The notes below the pieces were generated by a model. The model had not been told where the DNA came from. It ran no database searches and was given only the letters and a program-made list of their open reading frames with translations. Of a stretch of DNA of 64,000 nucleotides, positions 1-8,800 are shown one piece after another; position 1 is the first letter of the stretch; the number at the start of each line of letters is the position of its first letter. The stretch is from NCBI RefSeq assembly GCF_023614235.1, contig NZ_CP094264.1:3038001-3102000 (forward strand). Reading direction: 5' to 3'. The translations under genes and the position numbers were made by a program. This DNA comes from Streptomyces sp. MRC013 (GTDB lineage Bacteria; Actinomycetota; Actinomycetes; Streptomycetales; Streptomycetaceae).

Positions 1-2
1 TC

Positions 3-872
3 ATCGACGAGGTCCACCGCGCCATGCTGGTGGCCGCCAAGGAGATCCTCGACGACCTCGCCAGACCTTCGAGCCCCACGAGCCTCCTCACCGGCGCCAC
101 CTCCGTCATCGGCAAGGGCGTGGGCCTGATCCTCTCGTTCGACGTCAAGACCGTCCTCAACATCAACACGGCGAAGCTCAACCGGATCGTGGACACGTAC
201 ACCGGCATCCTCGACGGGCTGACCACCCGCATGGAGGCGCTGAAGGCACCGCTGGACGAGGCGTACCTGAGCGCCCCCAAGTTCGAGGCCGGCGTCGCCC
301 GCGCCCGGGGCTTCGGCATGCGCGCCCTGGAGGAGTTCAAGGAGTCGCAGGTCTGGCTGAAGGTGGACTCCACCGGGAAGTACGACCTCAACCTCGCCGC
401 CAACGAATACTTCGAGCACGGCCACACCCTGGATCGACACGTCGGCAAGACGGACGAGCAACTGGCGCAGCGCCTGCGCGACCAGCAGACGGCCGGGCCG
501 ACCCAGGCCTGGCCGTACGGCAAGCCGAAGCCCGGTGCCGCTTCGGCCTTCCCGAACTACCAGCGGGCCGAGGAACTGACCGAGTACAACCTCAACCAGA
601 ACAAGGCCGCCATCGAGGCGTGGATCAAGGGCCCGCCGCCGCCGGGGGACGGACAGGTCAAGGACTTTCACTCGACCGCGCCCCACGGCGAGACGAGCGG
701 CCGCAGTGTGTTCAAACAGCCGGTGGACCCGAACGACCCGACGTCCGGGTACAAACAGGGCGGGATGGGCGCCAAGGCATACGACGTGAACGGCATCGAC
801 ACGCGCATCCGGTACGACAGCAGCCGCACCCCGCCGTTCACCGTCATGACGTCGATGCCCTCGAAGTCCTAA
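3..872 (+). CDS. Polymorphic toxin, C-terminal part, RNase A-like domain (5' partial)
   Basis: The reading frame is open to the left window edge, so this is the 3' part of a larger gene; the first internal ATG is at 24. The visible part starts with a helical region typical of the pre-toxin part of secreted WXG/PT-type proteins. It ends in a domain resembling bacterial CdiA-CT RNase A-like toxins: the HGHTLDRH box at about residues 132-139 counted from the ATG at 24, then GKTDEQLAQRL, and a predicted beta-rich tail. Such domains act as secreted ribonucleases in contact-dependent competition. The extreme C-terminus reads TVMTSMP where relatives often carry a His, so full catalytic competence is uncertain. 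The gene directly downstream is the expected place for an immunity gene. Confidence 0.72.
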   Translation: MDEVHRAMLVAAKEILDDLARPSSPTSLLTGATSVIGKGVGLILSFDVKTVLNINTAKLNRIVDTYTGILDGLTTRMEALKAPLDEAYLSAPKFEAGVARARGFGMRALEEFKESQVWLKVDSTGKYDLNLAANEYFEHGHTLDRHVGKTDEQLAQRLRDQQTAGPTQAWPYGKPKPGAASAFPNYQRAEELTEYNLNQNKAAIEAWIKGPPPPGDGQVKDFHSTAPHGETSGRSVFKQPVDPNDPTSGYKQGGMGAKAYDVNGIDTRIRYDSSRTPPFTVMTSMPSKS

Positions 873-896
873 CGCCCCGAGGAAGGCCAGCACCAC

Positions 897-1463
897 ATGT
901 CCGTCGACCAGACGTCCTGGGAAGCCGCTGTACGCCACCTGTTCGAGGACGCGTATCCGTTCGACGCCACGGGTCCGCGCCGTCACGAGGACTGGGTCCT
1001 CGACGTCCTCGCGCTGATGGCGCGGGCCGTGCCGGACCCGCGGGGCTGGGCCGGTCTCGACGACCCGGCGCAGGCCCCGGAACGCGAGTGGAATCCCTCG
1101 TACCCGTTCGCCGTCCATCCCCCGGAGTACATCGCGCGGCGTCTCACCGAGATCGACCGGGCCAGCGCCGAGAACCTGCTGCTGGCCCTCACGGACGACT
1201 GCTGCACTCTGTCCAACCTGCGGCGCTTCACGGAGAGCGAGGAGGAATTGCGGGCGATGGCCCGCACGGTCCTCGCGCGGTACGGAGACGCGGCCACCTA
1301 CCACACCAACGTCAGCAGGCCCGGCCCCGTGCCCGGCACACTCGACTTCACAACATCGCACTGGGGGTACAACCCGCTGAGCGACGTCTACTCGGAGGAC
1401 TGCGGCCTGGTCGTCGTCTCCGACACCGAGGTGGGCATGTTCTGGAACTTCTCCGACTACTGA
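897..1463 (+). CDS. Hypothetical protein, probable immunity protein of the preceding toxin
   Basis: This 188-residue soluble acidic protein starts 24 bp after the stop of the RNase A-like toxin gene, with an AGGAAGG-type ribosome site upstream. It has no signal peptide and no membrane segment. I do not recognise a named family. It is rich in Asp/Glu and Trp and ends in an aromatic acidic tail (MFWNFSDY), as many small immunity proteins do. The immunity role is inferred only from position: polymorphic toxin genes are normally followed at once by their cognate inhibitor gene. Confidence 0.62.
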   Translation: MSVDQTSWEAAVRHLFEDAYPFDATGPRRHEDWVLDVLALMARAVPDPRGWAGLDDPAQAPEREWNPSYPFAVHPPEYIARRLTEIDRASAENLLLALTDDCCTLSNLRRFTESEEELRAMARTVLARYGDAATYHTNVSRPGPVPGTLDFTTSHWGYNPLSDVYSEDCGLVVVSDTEVGMFWNFSDY

Positions 1464-1499
1464 CCCAGCCGCCGACCAGGTGATTTGAGAGGATGCCCC

Positions 1500-1800
1500 G
1501 TGCTGACCCGTTCCGCTTCCTACCCCGACCGGGAGACCGCCCGGTGGGCGACCCAGCAGGTGGTGACCGCCAACGAGCAGGCCATCCACCGCTGGCTGGC
1601 CCAGGGCACCCGGCCCCGGCTCACCATCGAGGCCGCCTGGCCGTCGCGGGAGGAGCCCGTGGGGCGGGTGCAGCTGGAGGGGGGACCTGCTGGCCGGGCG
1701 CGGACCGGTCGATGTCCGGGCGGCGCGCGTGGTGCTGCGCCGGGAGGCGTCCAGCCCGTACGGCTTCGTCGTCCACGCGACCTTTCCGTTCTACCTGTAG
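1500..1800 (+). pseudogene. Orphan RNase A-like toxin C-terminal fragment, frameshifted
   Basis: From the GTG at 1500 the frame encodes a segment like the second half of bacterial RNase A-like toxin domains (SYPDRETARWATQQVV, then WLAQG). At the G6 run 1676-1681 the coding signal moves to another frame, which continues GDLLAGRGPVDV, VVLRREAS and GFVVHATFPFYL and stops at 1798-1800. Removing one G joins the two parts into about 100 residues. The N-terminal half with the first catalytic His is absent, so even repaired this would be an orphan toxin tail, the kind left as a recombination cassette downstream of full-length toxin genes. The indel could also be a base-calling error. Confidence 0.6.
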
Positions 1801-1812
1801 GGGCGTACGCCG

Positions 1813-2469
1813 ATGTCCATGAAGCCGCTCGAACACGACCGCCGGTACGGTGAGCTGGACCAGGTGATGCGCGCGTACCTGGGGCAGCCGGCCGACGACA
1901 CCCCGGAGCGGCGCAGCCGCGCTCTGGACGCGTACCTCCGGCACACCTGGCACACGCGCCCCTCCGCCATCGCGGAGGCGGAGCGCCAGCTGCGTGAGTA
2001 CAGCCGCAATCCTCCGGGCCGCATCCGGCAGGAGCTGGGCGAGTTCTACGCGATCCCGGACGTCGGGCTTCCCCAGTCGGGCATCGGCGACTGGCTGACG
2101 GTCCTGGCCGACCACCTGAAGGAAAGCATCGAGGAGGGCGACGTCCCGGAACCGTCGTCCCCGCAGACGCACTGGGAGTGGCACGCGCGCTTCCCGGAGA
2201 CCGCGCAACTGCTCGGCGGCTGGTTCTCGCAGGACGTCGTCGACGAGTTCCCCGACCACGACGCCGCCCTCGCCGACTACGCCGCCACCACCCATCCCCA
2301 GCTGGTCGCCCGCCTCGTCGGCGAGCTCCACGAGCTGCTCGCCCTCCCCCTGGACGAAGGCGACTACGCCTTGGCCGCCGCCGAACTCGGCATGGAGGTC
2401 GGCCCGCCCGCGCCGTTCTCCTACGGCGCCTGGTTCCAGTCGGCGGCGACGACGCTGTCCGGTGTCTGA
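1813..2469 (+). CDS. Tandem CdiI_2-type immunity protein
   Basis: The protein has 218 residues and two related halves. Residues about 8-105 (ELDQVMRAYLGQ ... IGDWLTVLADHL) and about 125-218 (FPETAQLLGGWFSQD ... FSYGAWFQSAATTL) both match the layout of CdiI_2 immunity domains: an N-terminal aromatic/acidic helix, a DDAxxxY-like region and a C-terminal YxxWL helix. CdiI_2 proteins neutralise contact-dependent toxins, often of the RNase A-like type, which fits the toxin tail ending 12 bp upstream. The ATG at 1813 is chosen because it follows that stop directly. The duplication probably arose by fusion of two immunity genes and could block two toxin variants. Confidence 0.68.
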   Translation: MSMKPLEHDRRYGELDQVMRAYLGQPADDTPERRSRALDAYLRHTWHTRPSAIAEAERQLREYSRNPPGRIRQELGEFYAIPDVGLPQSGIGDWLTVLADHLKESIEEGDVPEPSSPQTHWEWHARFPETAQLLGGWFSQDVVDEFPDHDAALADYAATTHPQLVARLVGELHELLALPLDEGDYALAAAELGMEVGPPAPFSYGAWFQSAATTLSGV

Positions 2470-2646
2470 TCCGGACTTGGTGGCCGGTCCTCGCTCGTCC
2501 CGGACGGAGTCGCGGAACCCGGAAGGCCGACCGTGGGTCGTGGAGGGTTGCCTCACTCGTGCCCCGGCCGCACTGCTTCACCGCGGAGGGCAGCGGTCGA
2601 CACGAGTTTCCAAGGCCGCTTGCCGGCTCTCGCGGAGCCGCCGGAC

Positions 2647-3039
2647 TCAGTAGTCGGAGATCCGGCTGCGCGACGGGGCGGAAGCGTCCGAGTGCGGCGT
2701 GGAGAGGTCACGCGCTTCGGCGGCCACGTCCACATCGGCCTGGACCTGACGGAGCTGCTCCATGACGTCCAGGTCCTGCGCTGAGAAGCCGTCCCGGCTC
2801 AGGCGTACGGCCTGCTCCAGCCGTTGCAGGACCAGCCGGATGCGTACGGCGTCCTCCGCGGCGCCCCGGTGCAGCGACCGGTAGGCCTCGGCCGCCGGTC
2901 CGCGCCAGCCGGCCTCGATGCCGTCGACGATCGCGTCCATGCGTTTGACCTGCCGGTCCAGGTAGACCTGCGTCTCGTCCAGGTCATCGGCGAGCGCGGT
3001 GAGCTTGTCACGTTGCGCTTTGAGCCTGGGCTGGTCCAT
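2647..3039 (-). CDS. WXG100-superfamily-like small helical protein
   Basis: The 130-residue product is almost entirely alpha-helical. Residues about 3-75 form a helical hairpin with heptad-like spacing and a WRGPAAEAYR segment at the turn, which resembles the WxG-AAxAF turn of ESX/type VII (WXG100) substrates. The C-terminal tail is charged and disordered. The ATG at 3039 is chosen over a start six codons upstream because GGGGGA lies at the right distance. Its position beside the toxin/immunity array suggests a chaperone or secretion partner for LXG/WXG-type toxins, but that is inference. It is convergent with the immunity gene. Confidence 0.55.
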   Translation of the reverse strand: MDQPRLKAQRDKLTALADDLDETQVYLDRQVKRMDAIVDGIEAGWRGPAAEAYRSLHRGAAEDAVRIRLVLQRLEQAVRLSRDGFSAQDLDVMEQLRQVQADVDVAAEARDLSTPHSDASAPSRSRISDY

Positions 3040-3478
3040 GCGTCCCCCGGTGTGCATCCGTCGTGGCGGCCTCGGCGAAGGCGACTGGGCAACCCTAACG
3101 AACGCCCGGGACGAGGGCTCTTGCCGGTCCGGAGTGTCAGTACGCCTCGAACCGCCGGAGGCAGGCGGCGCCGGGAGGGTACCGGTCGAGCAGGGTGCGG
3201 GCGGTCCCGCGGTGAAGGGTACGGGGCCCCGAGCGCCGGGTTCGCCGCGATCTCCTGGTCCACCCACCGCAGTGTCGGCCGGCCGCGCGGGTCCCGGACG
3301 GCGCGGGCCGCGGCCGCGAGTGCACCGGTACGCCGCTCCTCGTGGCCGCGCCGGCCCGTGGCCACGGCGGGCCCTGTACCGGAGGCCGCCGGGTGGCGGG
3401 AGGGCGGATCACCCGTAGGGGTGATAATCCGACGAAAAGAGGCGCGGGTGCGGAGCGGGTACCCGGACGCTGGGCGGC
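3040..3478. other. Intergenic region with a possible decayed gene on the minus strand
   Basis: This 439-bp gap has no intact gene I can support. On the minus strand two frames look protein-like. One, from the GTG near 3365, reads AVRDPRGRPTLRWVDQEIAANP. After a frame change near 3240-3255 the other reads ARTLLDRYPPGAACLRRF and stops at 3137. Together they look like a small decayed or mis-sequenced gene. The right part (3400-3478) would hold the promoter of the RHH gene. Confidence 0.35.
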
Positions 3479-3661
3479 ATGGGATCGACAGTGCTGAGCC
3501 TGCGCATGGACGGGGAGCTGCTCGACCGGCTCCGGCAGCACGCCGCGAGAAGCGGGACGAGCGTCCAGGACTACGTCGTCCGGACGCTCGTCCGCGAGGA
3601 CTTCGACGAGCGGTTCAGGGCGGCCGTCTCCGAGACGGAGAAGTTCTACGGCGCCACCTGA
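3479..3661 (+). CDS. Ribbon-helix-helix (CopG/Arc-type) DNA-binding protein
   Basis: This is a 60-residue protein. Residues 3-10 (STVLSLRM) form the DNA-contacting beta strand. It is followed by two amphipathic helices (DGELLDRLRQHAARSG and TSVQDYVVRTLVRED), the classic RHH fold of CopG-like repressors and antitoxins. The tail is short and acidic. No toxin gene lies next to it, so it may be a stand-alone regulator rather than half of a toxin-antitoxin pair. It is followed by a strong hairpin before the convergent permease gene. Confidence 0.72.
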   Translation: MGSTVLSLRMDGELLDRLRQHAARSGTSVQDYVVRTLVREDFDERFRAAVSETEKFYGAT

Positions 3662-3684
3662 GTTCCCGGCGCCCGGCCGGCGCG

Positions 3685-3715
3685 CCCCGGCCCCGACCGC
3701 CTGCCGGGGCCGGGG
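3685..3715. terminator. Bidirectional hairpin terminator
   Basis: A perfect 11-bp inverted repeat (CCCCGGCCCCG at 3685-3695, CGGGGCCGGGG at 3705-3715) with a 9-nt loop lies between two convergent genes, 24 bp after the RHH stop and 26 bp before the NCS2 stop. There is no U tract, as is common in streptomycetes. Confidence 0.6.
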
Positions 3716-3741
3716 CCGCCCGGCGGGGACGCGGGAAAGGG

Positions 3742-5190
3742 CTACGTCAGGCCGAGCGCCGGCATGGCGTAGTAGAAGACGAACACCGCCGACACCGCGT
3801 ACATCGGGACCGGCACCTCGCGGCCGCGGCCCGCGGCCAGGCGCAGGACGCTGAAGGCGATGCAGCCGATGCCGATGCCGTTGGTGATCGAGTACGTGAA
3901 CGGCATCATCACCATCGCGAGGAAGGCCGGCACGGCGATGGTGAAGTCGTCCCAGTCGATGTCCCTGACCGACCCGGCGAGGATCAGGAACCCGACCGCG
4001 ACCAGGGCGGGGGTCGCCGCCTGCGACGGGACCATCGTGGCGAGCGGCGTGAGGAACAGCGCCACGGCGAACAGACCGCCGGTCACCACCGAGGCGAGGC
4101 CCGTGCGGGCGCCCTCGCCGACGCCGGCGGTCGACTCGACGTAGCAGGTGGTCGCGGACGACGAGGTCGCGCCGCCCGCGGCGACGGCGAGGCCGTCCAC
4201 CAGGAGGACCTTGTTGATGCCGGGGAAGTAGCCGTCCTCGTCCGTGAGCTTCGCCTCGTCGCCGACGCCCAGGATCGTGCCCATGGCGTCGAAGAAGCAG
4301 GACAGCAGGACGGTGAAGACGAAGAGGGAGCCGGTGAGCAGCCCGACCTTCTCGAAGCCGCCGAACAGGCTGACCTGCCCGAGCAGCCCGAAGTCCGGGG
4401 TGGAGAGGGGGTTGCCCGGCCAGGTGGGGGCGGTCAGACCCCAGGACGGGACCTCGGCGACGGCGTTCAGGATCATCGCGACGACGGTCATGACGACGAT
4501 CGAGATCAGGATGGCGCCCGGCACCCTGCGGATGAGCAGGGTCAGGGTGAGGAGCGTGCCGAGGGCGAAGACCAGGACCGGCCAGCCGCCGAGGTGGCCG
4601 TCGGCGCCGAGCTGGATCGGGACGGTGGTGTGGGCGGCGTCCGGGATGCGGGAGACGAACCCGGAGTCGACCAGGCCGATCAGCAGGATGAACAGGCCGA
4701 TGCCGATCGCGATGCCCTTGCGCAGGCCCGTCGGGACGGCGTTCATGACGCGTTCGCGCAGGCCGGTCGCGACGAGGAGCATCACGACGACGCCGGCGAG
4801 GACCACCATGCCCATCGCGTCCGCCCACGCCATGCGGGGCGCGAGCTGGAGGGCGACGATCGTGTTGACGCCCAGGCCGGCGGCGAGGGCGATCGGGACG
4901 TTGCCGACGACGCCCATGAGGAGCGTGGCGAACGCCGCGCTCAGCACGGTCGCCGTGACCAGTTCGCCGCCGTCCAGCCGGTGTCCGTACACGTCCTCGG
5001 CGCTGCCGAGGATGATCGGGTTCAGCACGATGATGTAGGCCATCGCGAAGAACGTCGCGAAGCCGCCGCGTATCTCGCGGCCGACGGTGGAGCCACGCTC
5101 CGAGATCTTGAAGAACCGGTCCAGGACGTTGCCGGGGCCGGCCGGCTGCCGTCCGGACGCGGCCGGGGGAGCGGTGACCGTGGAGGGCAT
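3742..5190 (-). CDS. NCS2-family purine/pyrimidine permease (AzgA-like)
   Basis: The 482-residue polytopic membrane protein has about 12-14 hydrophobic segments. It carries hallmarks of the AzgA-type NCS2 branch: an N-terminal LDRFFKISERGSTVGREI segment leading to GGFATFFAMAYIIVLNP, a GLGVNTIVA motif, GLRKGIAIGIGLFI, FFDAMGTILGVGDEA and SSSATTCYVESTAGVGEGARTG. Family members import adenine, guanine, hypoxanthine or xanthine by proton symport. The ATG at 5190 is chosen because GAGG lies seven bases upstream and the product then has normal family length. It is divergently oriented to DUF2530 and probably monocistronic. The exact base specificity cannot be read from the sequence. Confidence 0.88.
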   Translation of the reverse strand: MPSTVTAPPAASGRQPAGPGNVLDRFFKISERGSTVGREIRGGFATFFAMAYIIVLNPIILGSAEDVYGHRLDGGELVTATVLSAAFATLLMGVVGNVPIALAAGLGVNTIVALQLAPRMAWADAMGMVVLAGVVVMLLVATGLRERVMNAVPTGLRKGIAIGIGLFILLIGLVDSGFVSRIPDAAHTTVPIQLGADGHLGGWPVLVFALGTLLTLTLLIRRVPGAILISIVVMTVVAMILNAVAEVPSWGLTAPTWPGNPLSTPDFGLLGQVSLFGGFEKVGLLTGSLFVFTVLLSCFFDAMGTILGVGDEAKLTDEDGYFPGINKVLLVDGLAVAAGGATSSSATTCYVESTAGVGEGARTGLASVVTGGLFAVALFLTPLATMVPSQAATPALVAVGFLILAGSVRDIDWDDFTIAVPAFLAMVMMPFTYSITNGIGIGCIAFSVLRLAAGRGREVPVPMYAVSAVFVFYYAMPALGLT

Positions 5191-5359
5191 GCGGAACCTC
5201 GTGGTGCGGGGGCGGTGGGGGCGGCGTCGGCCGCGCGGAACCCGGTTCGTCTGTTCGTACGAGGGGAACAGGCCAGCGGCAAACGTTTTCAGTATGAACA
5301 TATGGGGCGAAGATCGCCACCCCCGTGCCGGGGGCGGCGGGCCGCTTACGATGAGGAGC

Positions 5360-5644
5360 ATGGCCAAGTGGACCCCCAAGTACGAGGCGCCCGAACCCCT
5401 GGAGGGGCCGGTCGTCGCCACCGTGACCGGCGGCACGATCATCTGGTTCGCCCTCTTCCTGGTGCAGGTCCCCTTCTACGGCTGGTTCGCCGACCGGGAC
5501 CTCGCCTGGTGGGTGTGGACCTGCCTCGCGGGCGCGGGACTGGGCCTGTTCGGGATCTGGTACGTGCGCAGGCGCGACGCCGCGATCAGGCGTGCCGCCG
5601 CCGGGCGCGCCGCCTCCGGGGACGGGTCCCGCCCCGCCGTCTGA
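5360..5644 (+). CDS. DUF2530 family small membrane protein
   Basis: The 94-residue protein starts MAKWTPKYEAPEPLEGP, which I recognise as the actinobacterial DUF2530 opening. Two transmembrane helices follow (about residues 22-42, VTGGTIIWFALFLVQV, and about 50-72, WWVWTCLAGAGLGLFGIW), then a basic, Arg-rich cytoplasmic tail. Function is unknown. An ATG three codons upstream (5351) is an equally possible start; GAGGAG lies between the two. It is divergent from the NCS2 permease with about 170 bp of shared upstream DNA. Confidence 0.8.
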   Translation: MAKWTPKYEAPEPLEGPVVATVTGGTIIWFALFLVQVPFYGWFADRDLAWWVWTCLAGAGLGLFGIWYVRRRDAAIRRAAAGRAASGDGSRPAV

Positions 5645-5645
5645 C

Positions 5646-5702
5646 CCGGCGCCCGCGCCCGTTCCCCGCTCCCGTGGAGGCCGGCGCCCGCGCCCGTTCC
5701 CC
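5646..5702 (+). repeat. 22-bp direct repeat pair
   Basis: Two exact 22-bp copies beginning CCGGCGCCCGCGCCCG lie at 5646-5667 and 5681-5702, between the DUF2530 stop and the convergent ATPase gene. The following 150 bp continue as degenerate CCGGTGCCGGG repeats. Confidence 0.6.
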
Positions 5703-5858
5703 CGTTCCGGCCCGGTGCCGGGCCGGTGCCGGGCCGCGGCCCCGTACCCGTCCTCCCGCCGCGGCGTCCGCCCGCCGGCCGGTCGGCCCGGCGTCCGCCC
5801 CCGCCCGCCGGCCCTCCGGGCGCCCCGCCCGCACGCCCGCCGACCCGGTGTCCGCCCG

Positions 5859-8800
5859 TCAGTCGAACCAGCGGTCCCGCGCCAGCTCCTCCGTCCTCGA
5901 CGGGTCCTCCAGCAGCGCCGCCACCTCGAACCGGCGCGGCCACTGCCCCGCCGCCCAGGCCAGCCCCGCCGCCACGCCCTCCAGCGTCGCCGCGTGCAGC
6001 GTCCCGTCCGGCGTGATCCGCCAGTCCAGCTCCACCCCGCCGGCCACCAGCTCCCCGTGCTCCACGTACGTCGCCGGGGTCGCCGGACCCAGCAGCGCGT
6101 GCACCGGCGCCGGGACCTCGTGCTCCTCGCCCTCGGTCGTCACCTCCGCCGCCACGACCTCGCCCAGCCGCCGCACCTGCAGCAGCTCCGCCAGGTCCGC
6201 CGCCCGCCCCGGTGCCACCGGCAGCAGCGGCCGCCCGCCCGCCAGCGGCAGCAGGTCCGGCGCGTCCGCGATCACCGCGTCCGCCGCGTCGACCACCCGC
6301 ACCTCGCCGTCCACCACGGCCCGCAGCTCGTCCGGGAGCGTCACCTGCTCCGGGTCCAGCCCCGCCAGCGCCGAGTACAGCCCGTGCAGCTGCGCGGCCG
6401 TCACCTCCCGGCCGGGGTCCGCGAGCCGGCCCAGCAGCTCCGCCGCGCCGCCCGGCTCGTCCAGCAGGGCCGCCACCGACGTGCGGACGCCCAGGGCGCG
6501 CAGCACCTGCGCGTCGTCGAAGCCCGTCGTGTCCACCGGCTCGTACAGGCCCTCCAGCAGCGGGTCGGCGCCCGCCGCGCGCAGGCCCGCCGGGCGGCGT
6601 CCGTCCAGCACCGGGTGGTCGCGCAGCCACCACGCCGTGTAGGAGCGGACCGTCTCCGTCGTCCCGTCCGGCAGCAGCACCCGCACCGGCTGGGTCAGCG
6701 CGTCCCGCAGCGGTGGGCGGGACAGCAGCGCCAGCGCGCGCGGCCACGCGTCGTCGTCGACCAGGTCCAGGTCCCGCACGGCGACGATCTCCGCGGCGAC
6801 CGGCGGCAGGGCGGTCCGCCCCCACCCCCCGTCACCGCCGCCGCGCGGCGGCGACTCCAGCCGGTCCAGCACGTCCTCGCACCACACGTCGACGGCGTCC
6901 AGCAGGCCCACGTCGTCCGGCTCGGCGTAGTCGGAGTCGCGGGGCTCCAGCTCGTCCGGGTCGAGCACCACGTCCGACGCCCGTACCAGCGCGAAGTCGG
7001 CCAGCACCCCGCACGCCGCGAGCGGCTGCCCGCCCCAGCGGGCCGCCAGCTCCTCGTCGCACAGCGCCAGCTCGCCCTCCCGCATCACCGACGCGAACGG
7101 GCTTCCCGGCAGCACCAGTTCACCGGCCGGGGCGAGCTCCCCGTCCTCGTCCGGCAGCGCCAGCGCGCCCAGCCACGGCTCGTCGCCCGGCTCCAGGCCC
7201 GCGTCCCGCACCAGCGCGAGGACGGCCTCCGCCAGCTCCTCGGCGTCCACGCCGTCCTCGTCCCACACCTCGTCCGCGTCCAGCGACGCCGCGACCGCCG
7301 CCCGCACCTGCGGGGTCGTCAGCACCGCGCGCGGGGTCGCCGGGAGGGCGCCCAGCTTCTCCAGGACCGGGTGCGCCGCGTCCGGGTGGGCGATCCTCAG
7401 CCCGAGCCGGGCCAGGTCCGCCGGGGTGTCCGGCAACGGCAGCAGGACCTGCCGGGGGCCGGTCGCCGTCCGGCCGTCCACCAGCGGCACGGGCAGGCCG
7501 GTCAGCCGGTCCGGGGCGACGCCCGCCAGCGAGTCGTACAGCCGGCGCCACCACTGCGGGGCCCGCTCCACGCCCGCCAGCCGGTCGATCGCGTCGCCCA
7601 GCGACAGCCGCGCCACCCCCAGCGCCCGCAGCTCGGAGCGCCGCTCCAGGCCGGCGGGAAGCAGTGTCGGCAGCACCTCCGCCAGCACCCGCACGGTGTC
7701 CGCGCCGGCGCCCTCGACGACCTCCGCCTCGAACGGGCGCAGCGCCGTCAGCTCCTCGGACGGCGCCGCCGGGGCGAGGAAGGGGACGCGGGGGAGCAGC
7801 TCCAGGACCGCCCCGCGGATCGCGCCGTCCAGGACGCCCTTGCCGAGCGGGCCGGGCACCAGGTCGATCGTGCCGGTCGACACGGGCCGCCACGCGGCGA
7901 GGAGTTCGGCGTACGCCTCGGCGGCGCGGGCCACCGTGAAGTCGGTGAGGGGGCCGGGCGCGGGGTGGCGGCGCGTGGAGTCCAGCGGGAACGACGCGAT
8001 GAGCAGCGCCGGTACGGTCAGCGGCTCGTCGGTCGGCGTCGGCGCGTGCACGACGGGCGCCGTGTCCGGGCGGACGGGTGCGCCCTCCGCGTCGACCGGG
8101 ACGGCCCAGGTGACCGACCATTGCGGGCGCAGCCGCTCCTCGACGGGGCGGTCCTCCAGCAGCTCGGGCGGGGTCGCCCCGGTGCGGGTGGCGGTCCGCC
8201 AGCGGGTGGTGCCGCGCACGGAGTCCTCGACGACCGTGTACTCCCCGTCCCGGCCGCGGGTGAGGGTGCGCGTGCCGGAGGGGGTCTCCACGACGATCTC
8301 CACGAGCCCCGCCAGGGTGAGCAGGAGCGCGTCCCCCACCCCGGCGAGGAGCCGCTCCACCAGGTCCACGGCCGCCGCGTCGCGCAGCGGGAGGACGACC
8401 ACCGTGTCGTAGCCGGCGGGCGGGGCGCCCTCGGCGGGCAGCGGCAGGCGCAGCAGCGGCACGTGGCCGTCGCGGCGGCGCAGTTCGTCGCCGAGGCCGG
8501 GGCTGACCCTCGCCGCCTCGGCGGCCATGTCGCGGGCCTCCGCGAGGGACCAGCGCACGCCGCCGTACCGGCCGATGACCGCCGGCTCGTCGCTCACCGC
8601 GAGGACCGCGGCGAAACCGACGCCGAACCGGCCGACCGCCCCCTCGTGGCCCTCCCGCTTCGCCGAGGCGCGGAGCGTGGACAGCGACTCGACGCCCGTC
8701 GCGTCCAGCGGCGCGCCCGTGTTGGCCGCGGCGAGCACGGCCGGGCCGTCCGCGCCGGCCGGGTGCAGGGTGAGCCGGAGGCGGCCCGGCACGCCGGCGC

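Noticed and set aside
2824..6642. 1272-codon plus-strand ORF
   Set aside because: It runs antisense to the NCS2 permease, and its translation is Arg/Gly/Asp/Pro-rich without domains, a shadow of high third-position GC.
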